Made by a program: the position numbers and the translations under genes. A stretch of 64,000 nt of DNA from Streptomyces sp. DSM 15324 (lineage in GTDB: Bacteria > Actinomycetota > Actinomycetes > Streptomycetales > Streptomycetaceae): assembly GCF_001514285.1 (NCBI RefSeq), contig NZ_KQ949030.1, positions 370,634 through 434,633 of the forward strand, in the 5' to 3' direction. Shown here piece after piece: positions 43,767-52,533 of this stretch; the first letter of the stretch is position 1, and every line of letters begins with the position of its first letter. The notes beneath the pieces were generated by a model. It did not search any database and had not been told where the DNA came from. It saw nothing but the letters and a program-made list of their open reading frames with translations.

Positions 43767-45265
43767 GGCCGGGGTGGTGTCGCGTCGCGTTCGAGTTCGG
43801 CCTCGGCCGCGGCCAGCGCGGCGAACTCCTCCTCCGGTGCGGAGGCGACGAGGCGGTGACGGCTGTAGAAGGCGAAGTAGGCGATCGCCACGCCGTAGAC
43901 GCCGAGCGCGATGAAGGCGGCTTCCCGGTCCACCAGGAAGGTGGCCGCGAGCGCCGCGCACGCGAGAACGAGCGCGATCGAGGAGGTCACCACGCCTCCC
44001 GGGGTGCGGTAGACGCGCGGCAGGTCGGGCTCGCGGCGGCGCAGTGCGATGTGGGACAGCGCCATCAGCGCGTAGGAGATGGTCGCGCCGAAGACGGCGA
44101 CGTTGAGCATGCGCGCACCGTCGCCGGTCCCGGCGGCGAGAGCGAAGCCGACCGCGCCGGGCACCAGCAGGCCGAGGTAGGGCGCCTTGCGGCGGCTGGT
44201 GAGGGACAGGAAGCGCGGCAGGTAGCCGGCGCGCGAGAGGGCGAAGAGCTGGCGGGAGCCGGCGTAGATGAGGGAGAAGAAGGAGGCGACCAGACCGGCC
44301 AGGCCGGCGTAGTTCACGAACCGGCTCAGCAGGGTCGGCTCGCCGCCGCCCTCAAGGGCCGCCACCAGGGGATTGCCCTCCGCCTGTACCGCGGCGGCGC
44401 CCCGCGCACCGGTGGTGGCGATGAAGGTGAGTACCGCGAGGACGAGCAGGATGCCCATGGACAGGGCCATCGCCCTCGGCAGGGAGCGCGCCGGATCCTT
44501 GGTCTCCTCGGCGGCCAGAGGCACTCCTTCGACGCCCAGGAAGAACCACATGCCGAAGGGGAAGGCCGCCCAGATGCCGAGGACACCGAACGGCAGCCAC
44601 GAGTTCGCGCCGAAGGCCGATGCGTGCACCGGGATGTCGTTGAGCCGATCCGCGTCGAAGTGGCGGAGGGCGCCGAGAACGAAGATGATCAGCGCGGCGA
44701 CCGCGATACCGGTGACGATGAAGCTGAAGCGCAGGGCCTCGCCGACGCCCCAGAGGTGGATGCCGATGAAGATCGCGAAGCAGGCCAGGTAGACGGGCCA
44801 TCCCGCGCGCAGTCCGAACAGGTGCAGCGACTGGACGTAATCCCCGATGAAGACGGCGATGGCCGCCGGGGCGAGCATGTACTCGATGAGGATGGCGGTG
44901 CCGGTGAGGAAGCCTCCCCACCTGCCGAGAGCACGGCGGGCGAAGCCGTAGCCCCCGCCGGCCGTCGGCAGCACCGCCGCCATCTCCGCCTGGGAGAAGA
45001 CCAGACAGGTGTACATCAGGCCCATCAGGGCGGCGGCGACGGCGAGGCCGCCGAAGCCGGCCTCGGCCAGGCCGAAATTCCAGCCTGCGTAGTCGCCGGA
45101 GACGACGTAGGCCACGCCGAGACCGGTCAACAACAGCCAGCCGGCGCTGCCGCGGCGCAGGGTGCGCCGCTCCAGGTAGGCGTCCTCGCCCGACGGCCCC
45201 GTGGAGGGCGCGCCACCCGGTGGCGCGGAGGGTGTTGCGATACGCGAGTCGGTGCCGTCGGCCAT
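43763..45265 (-). CDS. Ethanolamine permease-like APC transporter
   Basis: 500 residues from ATG 45263-45265 (AGGGAG upstream). Twelve membrane segments. The N-terminal TLRRGSAGWLLLTGLGVAYV and VVSGDYAGWNFGLAEAGFGG blocks are those of the Eat/EutP-type ethanolamine permease subgroup, and FFLGVEGVPLAAEETKDPAR is its conserved loop. Imports ethanolamine (inference from family and neighbours). First gene of the minus-strand unit, with the cluster operator 21 bases upstream of the start codon. Confidence 0.88.
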   Translation of the reverse strand: MADGTDSRIATPSAPPGGAPSTGPSGEDAYLERRTLRRGSAGWLLLTGLGVAYVVSGDYAGWNFGLAEAGFGGLAVAAALMGLMYTCLVFSQAEMAAVLPTAGGGYGFARRALGRWGGFLTGTAILIEYMLAPAAIAVFIGDYVQSLHLFGLRAGWPVYLACFAIFIGIHLWGVGEALRFSFIVTGIAVAALIIFVLGALRHFDADRLNDIPVHASAFGANSWLPFGVLGIWAAFPFGMWFFLGVEGVPLAAEETKDPARSLPRAMALSMGILLVLAVLTFIATTGARGAAAVQAEGNPLVAALEGGGEPTLLSRFVNYAGLAGLVASFFSLIYAGSRQLFALSRAGYLPRFLSLTSRRKAPYLGLLVPGAVGFALAAGTGDGARMLNVAVFGATISYALMALSHIALRRREPDLPRVYRTPGGVVTSSIALVLACAALAATFLVDREAAFIALGVYGVAIAYFAFYSRHRLVASAPEEEFAALAAAEAELERDATPPRP

Positions 45266-45285
45266 GGCCGCTCCCTGCCTCGATC

Positions 45286-45309
45286 CAAAGGTTCGGGATG
45301 AAACCTTTA
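45286..45309. promoter_or_regulatory. Amine-cluster operator, first copy
   Basis: CAAAGGT (45286-45292), ten bases, ACCTTTA (45303-45309). Symmetry extends one base inward (GGTT / AACC). Located directly upstream of the ethanolamine permease ribosome site, a position expected to block transcription. Confidence 0.7.
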
Positions 45310-45365
45310 CCCGACGGAAGGTGAAGCGCAAGACCCGGGAAGGAAGACGATCGATCACACCGCTC

Positions 45366-45692
45366 TCACGGGAGGAAGTCGCGCAGAAGGGCGGCGGCGC
45401 CCGCGCCGCGTTCGCGCAGCACCTCCCGCACACCGTCCGCGCATCGCCCGCGCCCCCTTCAGCACCGCCTCGACCAGCGCTTCGTGCCACGGCCGGGAGT
45501 GTTCCAGGTTGGACACCAGGGGCGGGTCGCGGTTCAGCGGGCCGTTCACGTCGCCGGGACGGCTGCATACCGGGCGGCGAGCCCTCCCCGCACCGGCCGG
45601 AGCGCCGGCCGGAGGACCGGCGCCGGACCGCGCGTCGGCGGCACCTCTCCCAGCTCGTCCAGCGAACCCCCTTCCCAATCAAAGGTCTCCAT
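45366..45692 (-). pseudogene. Remnant of a GntR/FadR-type regulator
   Basis: Gene-like sequence appears in shifting frames on the minus strand: RYAAVPA then NRDPPLVSNLEHSRPWHEAL and VEAVLKG, then after a shift DGVREVLRERGAGAAALLRD and FLP before the stop at 45366-45368. This resembles the C-terminal effector (FCD) helices of a GntR regulator. No winged-helix domain survives; the only ATG (45690-45692) lies inside the second operator copy. It occupies the place a local regulator would have between the divergent transport and ligase genes. If dead, another regulator must use the operators. Confidence 0.5.
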
Positions 45693-45703
45693 GCATACCT
45701 TTG
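45680..45703. promoter_or_regulatory. Amine-cluster operator, second copy (perfect)
   Basis: CAAAGGT (45680-45686), ten bases, ACCTTTG (45697-45703), a perfect 7-bp inverted repeat 77 bases upstream of the GlnA4-like start. Same arms and spacing as the copy at 45286. Confidence 0.75.
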
Positions 45704-45779
45704 CCCCATCCGGTGCGGCACCCCTGGGAGATGGCCTTCCCGCTCCCAGATCACCGACTGACGCCAGGAGGCATCCCCA

Positions 45780-47147
45780 ATGGCTGACCGTACGCCCCCG
45801 CTTTCCGTCGACGAACTGAGAGAACTCGTCGACTCCGGTGCCATCGACACCGTGGTCCTCGCCTTCACCGACATGCAGGGACGGCTGCAGGGCAAGCGGT
45901 TCGCCGCCCGCTTCTTCCTCGACGACGTACTCGCCCACGGCACCGAGGGCTGCAACTACCTGCTCGCCGTGGACGCCGACATGAACACCGTCGGCGGCTA
46001 CACCATGTCCTCCTGGGAGCGGGGCTACGGCGACTTCGCCCTCCACGCCGACCCGGCCACCCTGTGTCGCACCTCCTGGGACGCGGGCACCGCGCTGCTG
46101 CTCGCGGATCTGGCGTGGCACGACGGCTCCCCGGTGGTGGCCTCCCCGCGGCAGATCCTGCGCCGCCAGCTGGACCGGCTCGCCCAGCACGGCTGGACCG
46201 CCTACGCCGGCACCGAACTGGAGTTCATGGTCTTCAAGGACACCTACGAAGAGGCCTGGGGGCGCGGCTACCGCGACATGAACCCCGCCAACCAATACAA
46301 CATCGACTACTCGATCCTCGGCACCGGCCGCGTCGAGCCCTTGCTGCGCCGCATCCGCAACGAGATGGGCGCGGCGGGTATGACCGTGGAGTCCGCCAAG
46401 GGGGAGTGCAACCTCGGGCAGCACGAGATCGCCTTCCGCTACGACGAGGCCCTGACCACCTGCGACCAGCACAGCGTCTACAAGACCGGTGCCAAGCAGA
46501 TCGCCGGGCAGGAGGGCATGTCGCTCACCTTCATGGCCAAGTGGGACGAGCGCGAGGGCAACTCCTGCCACATCCACCTCTCGCTGCGCGACGAGGCCGG
46601 ACACCCCGTCCTCGCCGACGACGAGAACGAGTACGGCATGTCCAAGCTCATGCGGCACTTCCTCGCCGGGCAGCTCGCCGCCATGCGCGAGCTCACCCTG
46701 CTGTACGCGCCGAACATCAACTCCTACAAGCGGTTCCGTCCCGGGTCCTTCGCCCCCACAGCGGTCGCCTGGGGCCCCGACAACCGCACCTGCGCCCTGC
46801 GCGTCATCGGGCACGGCCCCTCCCACCGGTTCGAGAACCGGCTGCCCGGCGGAGATGTGAACCCGTATCTCGCGGTCGCCGGCATGGTGGCCGCAGGTCT
46901 GTACGGCGTCGAGCACGAGCTGGAGCTGCCCGAGCCGTGCACCGGCAACGCCTACACCGGCGACGCCCGGCACGTCCCCACCACCCTGCGGGAGGCCGCC
47001 GAGCTCTGGGCGAACAGCCGGATCGCCCGCGCCGCCTTCGGCGACGAGGTCGTCGAGCACTACCTGAACATGGCGCGCGTCGAGCTGGACGCGTTCGACT
47101 CGGCCGTGACGGACTGGGAGCGGTTCCGGTCCTTCGAGCGGATGTGA
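45780..47147 (+). CDS. Gamma-glutamyl amine ligase, GlnA4-like (glutamine-synthetase fold)
   Basis: 455 residues, the usual GS length. The metal/ATP residues lie in GTELEFMVFKDTYEEA, GECNLGQHEIAFRYDEAL and NSCHIHLSLRD; FGNRTCALRVIGHGPS-type AVAWGPDNRTCALRVIGHG and FENRLPGGDVNPYLAVAG complete the active site. The adenylylation Tyr region of true GlnA is absent. S. coelicolor GlnA4 is established as a gamma-glutamylethanolamide synthetase, and the neighbours here (ethanolamine permease, aldehyde dehydrogenase, PuuD-like hydrolase) fit that role. A polyamine ligase (GlnA3/PuuA-like) is the alternative. Confidence 0.9.
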   Translation: MADRTPPLSVDELRELVDSGAIDTVVLAFTDMQGRLQGKRFAARFFLDDVLAHGTEGCNYLLAVDADMNTVGGYTMSSWERGYGDFALHADPATLCRTSWDAGTALLLADLAWHDGSPVVASPRQILRRQLDRLAQHGWTAYAGTELEFMVFKDTYEEAWGRGYRDMNPANQYNIDYSILGTGRVEPLLRRIRNEMGAAGMTVESAKGECNLGQHEIAFRYDEALTTCDQHSVYKTGAKQIAGQEGMSLTFMAKWDEREGNSCHIHLSLRDEAGHPVLADDENEYGMSKLMRHFLAGQLAAMRELTLLYAPNINSYKRFRPGSFAPTAVAWGPDNRTCALRVIGHGPSHRFENRLPGGDVNPYLAVAGMVAAGLYGVEHELELPEPCTGNAYTGDARHVPTTLREAAELWANSRIARAAFGDEVVEHYLNMARVELDAFDSAVTDWERFRSFERM

Positions 47148-47221
47148 CCCCTCCCCCGGGCGGCACCTGCGCCCCGCCCCCTGTCCCGTAACCGCCTCGC
47201 CCCATCCCTGGAGAACCTGCC

Positions 47222-48589
47222 TTGAGTGAGCACCACGTACTCAATCCGGCGACCGAGGAGATCGTCGCCACCGTCCTCGCGTCCACCGCGTCCGACGTGG
47301 ACACCGCGGTCACGCGGGCGGTGAAGGCCCAGGCGAGCTGGGCGAGCGCCGCCCCCGGCGACCGGGCCCGGCTGCTGCGCCGCTTCGCCGCCGTCATCGA
47401 CGACCACCTCGAGGAGCTGGCCGGGCTGGAGGTCGCCGAAGCGGGACACCCGATCGGCAACGCCCGCTGGGAGGCCGGCAACGCCCGCGACCTGTTCGAA
47501 TACGCGGCCGGCGGCATCGAGCGCCTGGCCGGGCGTCAGATACCCGTCGCGGGCGGGATGAACATCACGATCCACGAGCCCCTCGGCGTCGTCGCGGTGA
47601 TCGCACCGTGGAACTTCCCCATGCCGATCGCGTCCTGGGGAGTCGCCCCCGCGCTCGCGGCGGGCAACGCCGTCCTCCTCAAGCCCGCCGAGACGACCCC
47701 GCTGACCGCGATCCGCCTCGCCGAGCTGGGACTGGAAGCGGGTCTGCCGGAGGGTCTGTTCCAGGTTCTGCCGGGCGCCGGGCGGGTCGCGGGCAACGCT
47801 CTCGTCGAGCACCCGGCCGTGGCCAAGATCGTCTTCACCGGCTCCACCTCCGTCGGCAAGCAGATCATGGCCAAATGCGCCGCAGGCGTGAAGCGGGTGA
47901 CCCTGGAGCTCGGCGGCAAGAGCCCGAACATCGTCTTCGCCGACGCCGACCTCGACAAGGCCGCCGCGGCCGCCCCCGCCTCCTTCCTGGACAACACCGG
48001 GCAGGACTGCTGCGCCCGTAGCCGCATCCTCGTCCAGCGCAGCGTCTACGACCGCTTCCTGGAGCTGCTCGAACCGGCCGTGCATGCCTGGCGGGTCGGT
48101 GACCCCGCGGACCCGGACACCCGGATGGGGCCGCTGATCTCCGCCGCCCAACGGGAGACCGTGCGCTCCTACGTCCCCGACGGGGCCCCCGTGGTCATCC
48201 GCGGCGAAGCTCCCGAGGGCAAGGGATTCTGGTACCCGGCGACCGTGCTCGCCCCCACCTCGCCCGACGACCGGACGGTCACCGAGGAGATCTTCGGCCC
48301 GGTCGCCGTCGTCCTGCCCTTCGAGGACGAGGCCGACGCCGTACGCCTGGCCAACGCCACCGACTACGGCCTGTCGGGTTCCATCTGGACCCGCGACGTC
48401 GGGCGCGCGCTGCGGGTCTCGGGCGCTGTCGCGGCCGGAAACCTGTCGGTCAACTCGCACAGCAGCGTGCGGTACTGGACGCCCTTCGGGGGCTACAAGC
48501 ATTCCGGTCTCGGCCGGGAGCTGGGCCCCGACGCGCTGACCGCCTTCACCGAGACCAAGAACGTCTTCATCAGCACCGAGGAGAACTGA
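47222..48589 (+). CDS. NAD(P)-dependent aldehyde dehydrogenase
   Basis: 455 residues from TTG 47222 (GGAG upstream, 74 bases after the ligase gene). Active-site Glu in VTLELGGKSPNIVFADAD and nucleophile Cys in FLDNTGQDCCARSRIL; cofactor-binding AVIAPWNFPMPIASWGVAPA and FTGSTSVGKQIM. Would oxidise the gamma-glutamyl aldehyde formed after the ligase step. No amine oxidase or dehydrogenase that makes this aldehyde is visible in the cluster; the SDR that follows is the only other oxidoreductase and could oxidise the alcohol of glutamylethanolamide. Confidence 0.92.
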   Translation: MSEHHVLNPATEEIVATVLASTASDVDTAVTRAVKAQASWASAAPGDRARLLRRFAAVIDDHLEELAGLEVAEAGHPIGNARWEAGNARDLFEYAAGGIERLAGRQIPVAGGMNITIHEPLGVVAVIAPWNFPMPIASWGVAPALAAGNAVLLKPAETTPLTAIRLAELGLEAGLPEGLFQVLPGAGRVAGNALVEHPAVAKIVFTGSTSVGKQIMAKCAAGVKRVTLELGGKSPNIVFADADLDKAAAAAPASFLDNTGQDCCARSRILVQRSVYDRFLELLEPAVHAWRVGDPADPDTRMGPLISAAQRETVRSYVPDGAPVVIRGEAPEGKGFWYPATVLAPTSPDDRTVTEEIFGPVAVVLPFEDEADAVRLANATDYGLSGSIWTRDVGRALRVSGAVAAGNLSVNSHSSVRYWTPFGGYKHSGLGRELGPDALTAFTETKNVFISTEEN

Positions 48590-48591
48590 CC

Positions 48592-49374
48592 ATGACCGAG
48601 ACCGTCCTCTGCCGCCGCCTGGTCGGCCGCACCGCCGTCGTCACCGGAGCCGGCAGCGGCATCGGCCTGGCCACCGTCCGCCGCCTCGCCTCCGAGGGCG
48701 CCAACGTCGTCTGCGCCGACATCGACGAGAGGGCGGGCAAGGCGGCGGCCGCCGAGGTCGGCGGACTGTTCGTCCCGGTGGACGTCACCGACCCCGAGCA
48801 GGTCGACGCCCTGTTCAAGACCGCCTTCGACACCTACGGCTCCGTCGACATCGCCTTCAACAACGCCGGCATCTCCCCGCCCGACGACGACTCGATCCTC
48901 ACCACCGGCCTGGAGGCGTGGAAGCGGGTCCAGGAGGTCAACCTCACCTCCGTCTACCTGTGCTGCAAGGCCGCCATCCCCTACATGCAGCGCCAGGGCA
49001 GGGGCTCCATCATCAACACCGCCTCCTTCGTGGCCGTCATGGGCGCCGCCACCTCGCAGATCAGCTACACCGCGTCCAAGGGCGGTGTGCTGGCCATGTC
49101 CCGTGAGCTCGGTGTGCAGTTCGCCCGGGAGGGCATCCGCGTGAACGCGCTGTGCCCGGGACCGGTGAACACCCCCCTGTTGAAGGAACTGTTCGCCAAG
49201 GACCCCGAGCGGGCCGCCCGCCGCCTGGTCCACGTCCCCGTGGGCCGCTTCGCGGAACCGGAGGAGATGGCCGCCGCGGTCGCCTTCCTCGCGAGCGACG
49301 ACTCCTCCTTCGTCAACGCCGCCGAATTCCTCGTCGACGGCGGTATCGCCGGCGCCTACGTCACCCCGCTGTAG
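48592..49374 (+). CDS. Short-chain dehydrogenase/reductase
   Basis: 260 residues, ATG two bases after the aldehyde dehydrogenase stop with GAGGAG in that gene's last codons. Cofactor loop TGAGSGIGLATVRRLASEGA; Asp after beta-2 (VVCADID) predicts NAD preference; NNAGISPPDDDS; catalytic Ser region and YTASKGGVLAMSRELG. The C-terminal FVNAAEFLVDGGIAGAY is the classical SDR end. In this operon it probably oxidises the hydroxyl of gamma-glutamylethanolamide to the aldehyde used by the preceding enzyme; this is inference from order and chemistry. Confidence 0.9.
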   Translation: MTETVLCRRLVGRTAVVTGAGSGIGLATVRRLASEGANVVCADIDERAGKAAAAEVGGLFVPVDVTDPEQVDALFKTAFDTYGSVDIAFNNAGISPPDDDSILTTGLEAWKRVQEVNLTSVYLCCKAAIPYMQRQGRGSIINTASFVAVMGAATSQISYTASKGGVLAMSRELGVQFAREGIRVNALCPGPVNTPLLKELFAKDPERAARRLVHVPVGRFAEPEEMAAAVAFLASDDSSFVNAAEFLVDGGIAGAYVTPL

Positions 49375-50089
49375 GCCTCCTCCTCCACGTTCTCGCCGAG
49401 CGCGGCCGCGCGGTGGCTCCACGCCGCTACCTCGAACGCTGCGGACATCACGACGCCGGCCGTCTGCGGCAGCCGCTCCAGGAGTGCCAGGTTGTTCGGA
49501 CGGGGGGCGCGGACGGACGGCGCGCCGGTGCAGCCGGGTACGGGTTCGGCGCGGTAGCCGCGAGCACGTGGAGACGGCCGGACTTGGCGGCGGTCAACCG
49601 CCGCGCGCCCGCGTTCCCGGCGAGCACCCCGGCCGACGGGACGCGGTGCCCGGCCGTGTTCCTGCCGGACGCGGGTACGGGGCAGCGTCGCGCCACCTGG
49701 CCCGTACACGGTGGACGACCCGGCGGACGACGTGCCGGGGCTGTCCGCCTCGGGCCGTGGCCGGACGGGGCTCGCCCCCAGGTGCCGGCCCGCTGCCGGG
49801 GCCGGTGCCGGGGCCGGGGCCAGGGCCAGGGCCAGGGCCGGGGCCGGGGCCGGGGCCAGGGCCAGGGCCGGGGCCAGGGCCAGGGCCGGTGCGGGTGCCG
49901 GGGCCAGGGCCGGGGCCAGGGCCGGACAGGGCCGGACAGGGCCGGACAGGGCATGGTCCCGGACCCACGGCCCGTAGGCTCCCGGCGTCACACCGCGGGG
50001 TCGCACCGCGGGTGCGTCGAGGCCCAGGTCAGCCCCGGCACCGGGTCCGTCCACGGGGTGGGCGCGAGCCGGCCGACGCCCCGCGATCC
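49375..50089. other. Intergenic DNA with low-complexity G-rich repeat
   Basis: No gene I can support. A minus-strand frame ends with RPNNLALLERLPQTAGVVMS and AAFEVAAWSHRAAALGEN, which looks protein-like, but its upstream part is only an Ala-Pro run from the repeat, so it may be a relic. The repeat itself is listed separately. Confidence 0.45.
49795..49950 (+). repeat. GGGGCC / GGGCCA hexanucleotide tract
   Basis: About 125 bases of uninterrupted six-base units mixing GGGGCC and AGGGCC, followed by three exact copies of the 10-mer GCCGGACAGG (49921-49950). Runs of three to four G at regular spacing on the plus strand could fold into G-quadruplexes. Noncoding as far as I can see. Confidence 0.85.
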
Positions 50090-52516
50090 TCACCCTGGCA
50101 GCGGCTGCTCCGCCCAGATCGTCTTTCCCGTCGGGGTCTGGCGGCTGCCCCAGCGCTGCGCGAGCTGGGCGACGAGCAGCAGCCCGCGTCCGCCTTCGTC
50201 GAAGATGCGGGCCCTCCGCAGGTGCGGGGCGGTGCTGGTGCCGTCGGACACCTCGCAGATGAGTGCGTCACCCCGGATCAGGCGCAGCTGGATGGGCGCG
50301 CTGCCGTAGCGAATGGCGTTGGTGACGAGTTCGCTGACGATCAGCTCGGTGGCGAAGGCCATCTCGGCCAGCCCCCAGGCGGCCAGCTGGTCGTCCGCCA
50401 TTCGGCGGGCTCCGGCGACGGCCGCGGGATCGGAAGGCAGCTGCCAGGTGCGCACCTGCTCGGCACCGAGCACGCGGGTGCGGGCCAGGAGCAGGACGAT
50501 GTCGTCGGCGGGAGGGTCGGGCATCACCTTGCGCACCACCCGGTCGCAGGTCTCCTCCAGATCGGGGGCGGGCTCGGCCAGAGCGTCCCGCAGAAGCCCG
50601 AGGCCGATGTCGATGTCCCGGTCGGCGGCCTCGACCAGACCGTCGGTGTAGAGGGCGAGCGTGCAGCCCTCGTCGAGGTCGACCGTGGTGGCCTCGAAGG
50701 GCAGCCCTCCCAGGCCGAGCGGCGGCCCGGCGGGCAGGTCCAGGAACCGTACCGTGCCGTCGGGGAGCGCCAGGGCCGGCGGCGGATGCCCTGCCCTGGC
50801 CAGTTGGCAGCGGCGGGAGACCGGGTCGTAGACGGCGTACAGGCAGGTGGCCCCGACCTCTCCCGCCGCTTCCTCCCTGGGCTCCCGCGCGTCCGGCCCC
50901 TCCTCACGGTCGAGGCGCAGAACCAGATCGTCCAGCTGGGTGAGCAGTTCGTCGGGGGCGAGATCGACGTCGGCGAGGGTGTGGACGGCGGCTCGCAGGC
51001 GGCCCATGGTGGCCGACGCGTGGATCCCGTGCCCCACGACGTCGCCCACCACCAGGGCGACCCGCCCTCCGGACAGCGGGATGGCGTCGAACCAGTCCCC
51101 GCCGACGCCGCTCTCGGAACCGGTCGGCAGATAGCGGTACGCGAGGTCCACGGCCGCCGGCGTCGGCAGCCGTTCCGGCAGCAGACTGCGCTGGAGGGCA
51201 AGTGCGGTCCGGCGCTGGTGGGTGTACCGGCGGGCGTTGTCGATGCTCACGGCCGCCCTGGCGGCGATCTCCTCGGCGAGCAGGAGGTCGTCGTCGCCGA
51301 ACGCCTCCGGCGTACGGTGCCGCACCAAGTGGACCAGGCCCAGAGTGACGCCGCGGGCACGCAGCGGCACCAGCAGCACGGAATGCATCCCGTAGCGCCG
51401 CACGGTCTCGGCGCGCGGCGGGTGGGCCTGGAGCCACTCCCGAAACGGCGGGTCACCGACGCGGTGCCGAGTGCCCCGTGCCGTGAGAACCGCCCGGGCC
51501 GGTGGGGAATCCGGGGGACAGACATTCGTCCCGCCCACGGGGAGCACGGCCTCGGGGCAGCCGGGAAGCACCGAATCGTATGCCGCGCGGTGGAAGACGA
51601 TCGGTGCGGTCGGCGATATCGGCTCCGGCTCCTCACCTTGTACGACGCTCGTCAGCAGGTCGACGGCCACGAAGTCCGCGAACCCGGCCACCGCCGCCTC
51701 GGCCAGTTCCTCGGCGGTCCGGTTCACGTCCAGGGTGGTGCCGATGCGCAGTCCGGCGTCGTTGAGGACCTCCAGACGGCGCTGGGCCCAGTACTGCTGC
51801 GTGGTGTCGATGACCAGCGCCGACAGCCCCTGCACCGCGCCGGTCCCGTCCTTCAGCGGGGTGAGGAAGACCGACCAGGCGTGATCGTGGATCTCGCCGA
51901 GGGCTCGCGCGGGCCGCTCCTGGCGGTGGATCATCTCGCCGGTGCGCAGCACCTGCCGTTGAAGACGGTCCATCTCCTCGTGCGTGGGCTGGATCTCCGT
52001 GAGAGTCAGACCTGCCATCTCCTGCGGGGTCATGCCCATGGCACGGCTCATCGTCAGGTTGCAGGTCACGAACCGCGCCTCGCGATCGTAGACGGCCACG
52101 GGCAGCGGCAGCTGCGCGAGTGTCCGGTCCCACAGCTCCGCCGCCTGCGGGGCGGTCGGCCCGGAGGGGTACGTCAGGGCCGGACCCGTGATGAGCCAGA
52201 CGGGCCGCGCGTCCGCGTCCACCAGCGGCGTTCCCCTGAGCTGAACGGTGAGACGGCCCTCGTCCCGGTGCCGCAGGGCCACATCGCTCGTCCACGGTTC
52301 CCGGGCGGACAGATGACGTCGGGCGGAGAAGGGAAGGCCCGCGGCGAGCAGGCGCGCGGCCGGGCGGCCCATGACCTCCTCGGCCGCGTACCCCAGCAGT
52401 TCCCGGGCTCCGGCGCCCCACAGCGTGATCCTTCCCCTGCTGTCGACGACGACCGCGAAGTCCTCGGGCACCCCGCCGTCCTGCGACGCTCCGGGGACGA
52501 CAGACTCGTTGTCCAT
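50090..52516 (-). CDS. PAS-PAS-GAF-SpoIIE phosphatase with C-terminal anti-sigma-type ATPase
   Basis: 808 residues from ATG 52514-52516. Order: a first PAS domain (about 15-110), a second PAS (about 125-240, MGMTPQEMAGLTLTEIQPTH), and a GAF domain (about 265-430). Next comes the PP2C-type SpoIIE phosphatase (SGVGGDWFDAIPLSGGRVAL, VVGDVVGHGIHASATMGRLR, YTDGLVEAADRDIDIG, metal Asp residues present). The last domain is an HATPase of the RsbW/SpoIIAB type (AFATELIVSELVTNAIRYGS, FDEGGRGLLLVAQLA). Such proteins are very common in Streptomyces and tune sigma factors through partner switching. No anti-anti-sigma gene is adjacent. Confidence 0.93.
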   Translation of the reverse strand: MDNESVVPGASQDGGVPEDFAVVVDSRGRITLWGAGARELLGYAAEEVMGRPAARLLAAGLPFSARRHLSAREPWTSDVALRHRDEGRLTVQLRGTPLVDADARPVWLITGPALTYPSGPTAPQAAELWDRTLAQLPLPVAVYDREARFVTCNLTMSRAMGMTPQEMAGLTLTEIQPTHEEMDRLQRQVLRTGEMIHRQERPARALGEIHDHAWSVFLTPLKDGTGAVQGLSALVIDTTQQYWAQRRLEVLNDAGLRIGTTLDVNRTAEELAEAAVAGFADFVAVDLLTSVVQGEEPEPISPTAPIVFHRAAYDSVLPGCPEAVLPVGGTNVCPPDSPPARAVLTARGTRHRVGDPPFREWLQAHPPRAETVRRYGMHSVLLVPLRARGVTLGLVHLVRHRTPEAFGDDDLLLAEEIAARAAVSIDNARRYTHQRRTALALQRSLLPERLPTPAAVDLAYRYLPTGSESGVGGDWFDAIPLSGGRVALVVGDVVGHGIHASATMGRLRAAVHTLADVDLAPDELLTQLDDLVLRLDREEGPDAREPREEAAGEVGATCLYAVYDPVSRRCQLARAGHPPPALALPDGTVRFLDLPAGPPLGLGGLPFEATTVDLDEGCTLALYTDGLVEAADRDIDIGLGLLRDALAEPAPDLEETCDRVVRKVMPDPPADDIVLLLARTRVLGAEQVRTWQLPSDPAAVAGARRMADDQLAAWGLAEMAFATELIVSELVTNAIRYGSAPIQLRLIRGDALICEVSDGTSTAPHLRRARIFDEGGRGLLLVAQLAQRWGSRQTPTGKTIWAEQPLPG

Positions 52517-52533
52517 GGGGCCACCTCTCGCCT

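Noticed and set aside
49721-50000. CRISPR-like regular repeats
   Set aside because: Units are 6-10 bases without spacers; a simple-sequence tract, not a CRISPR array.
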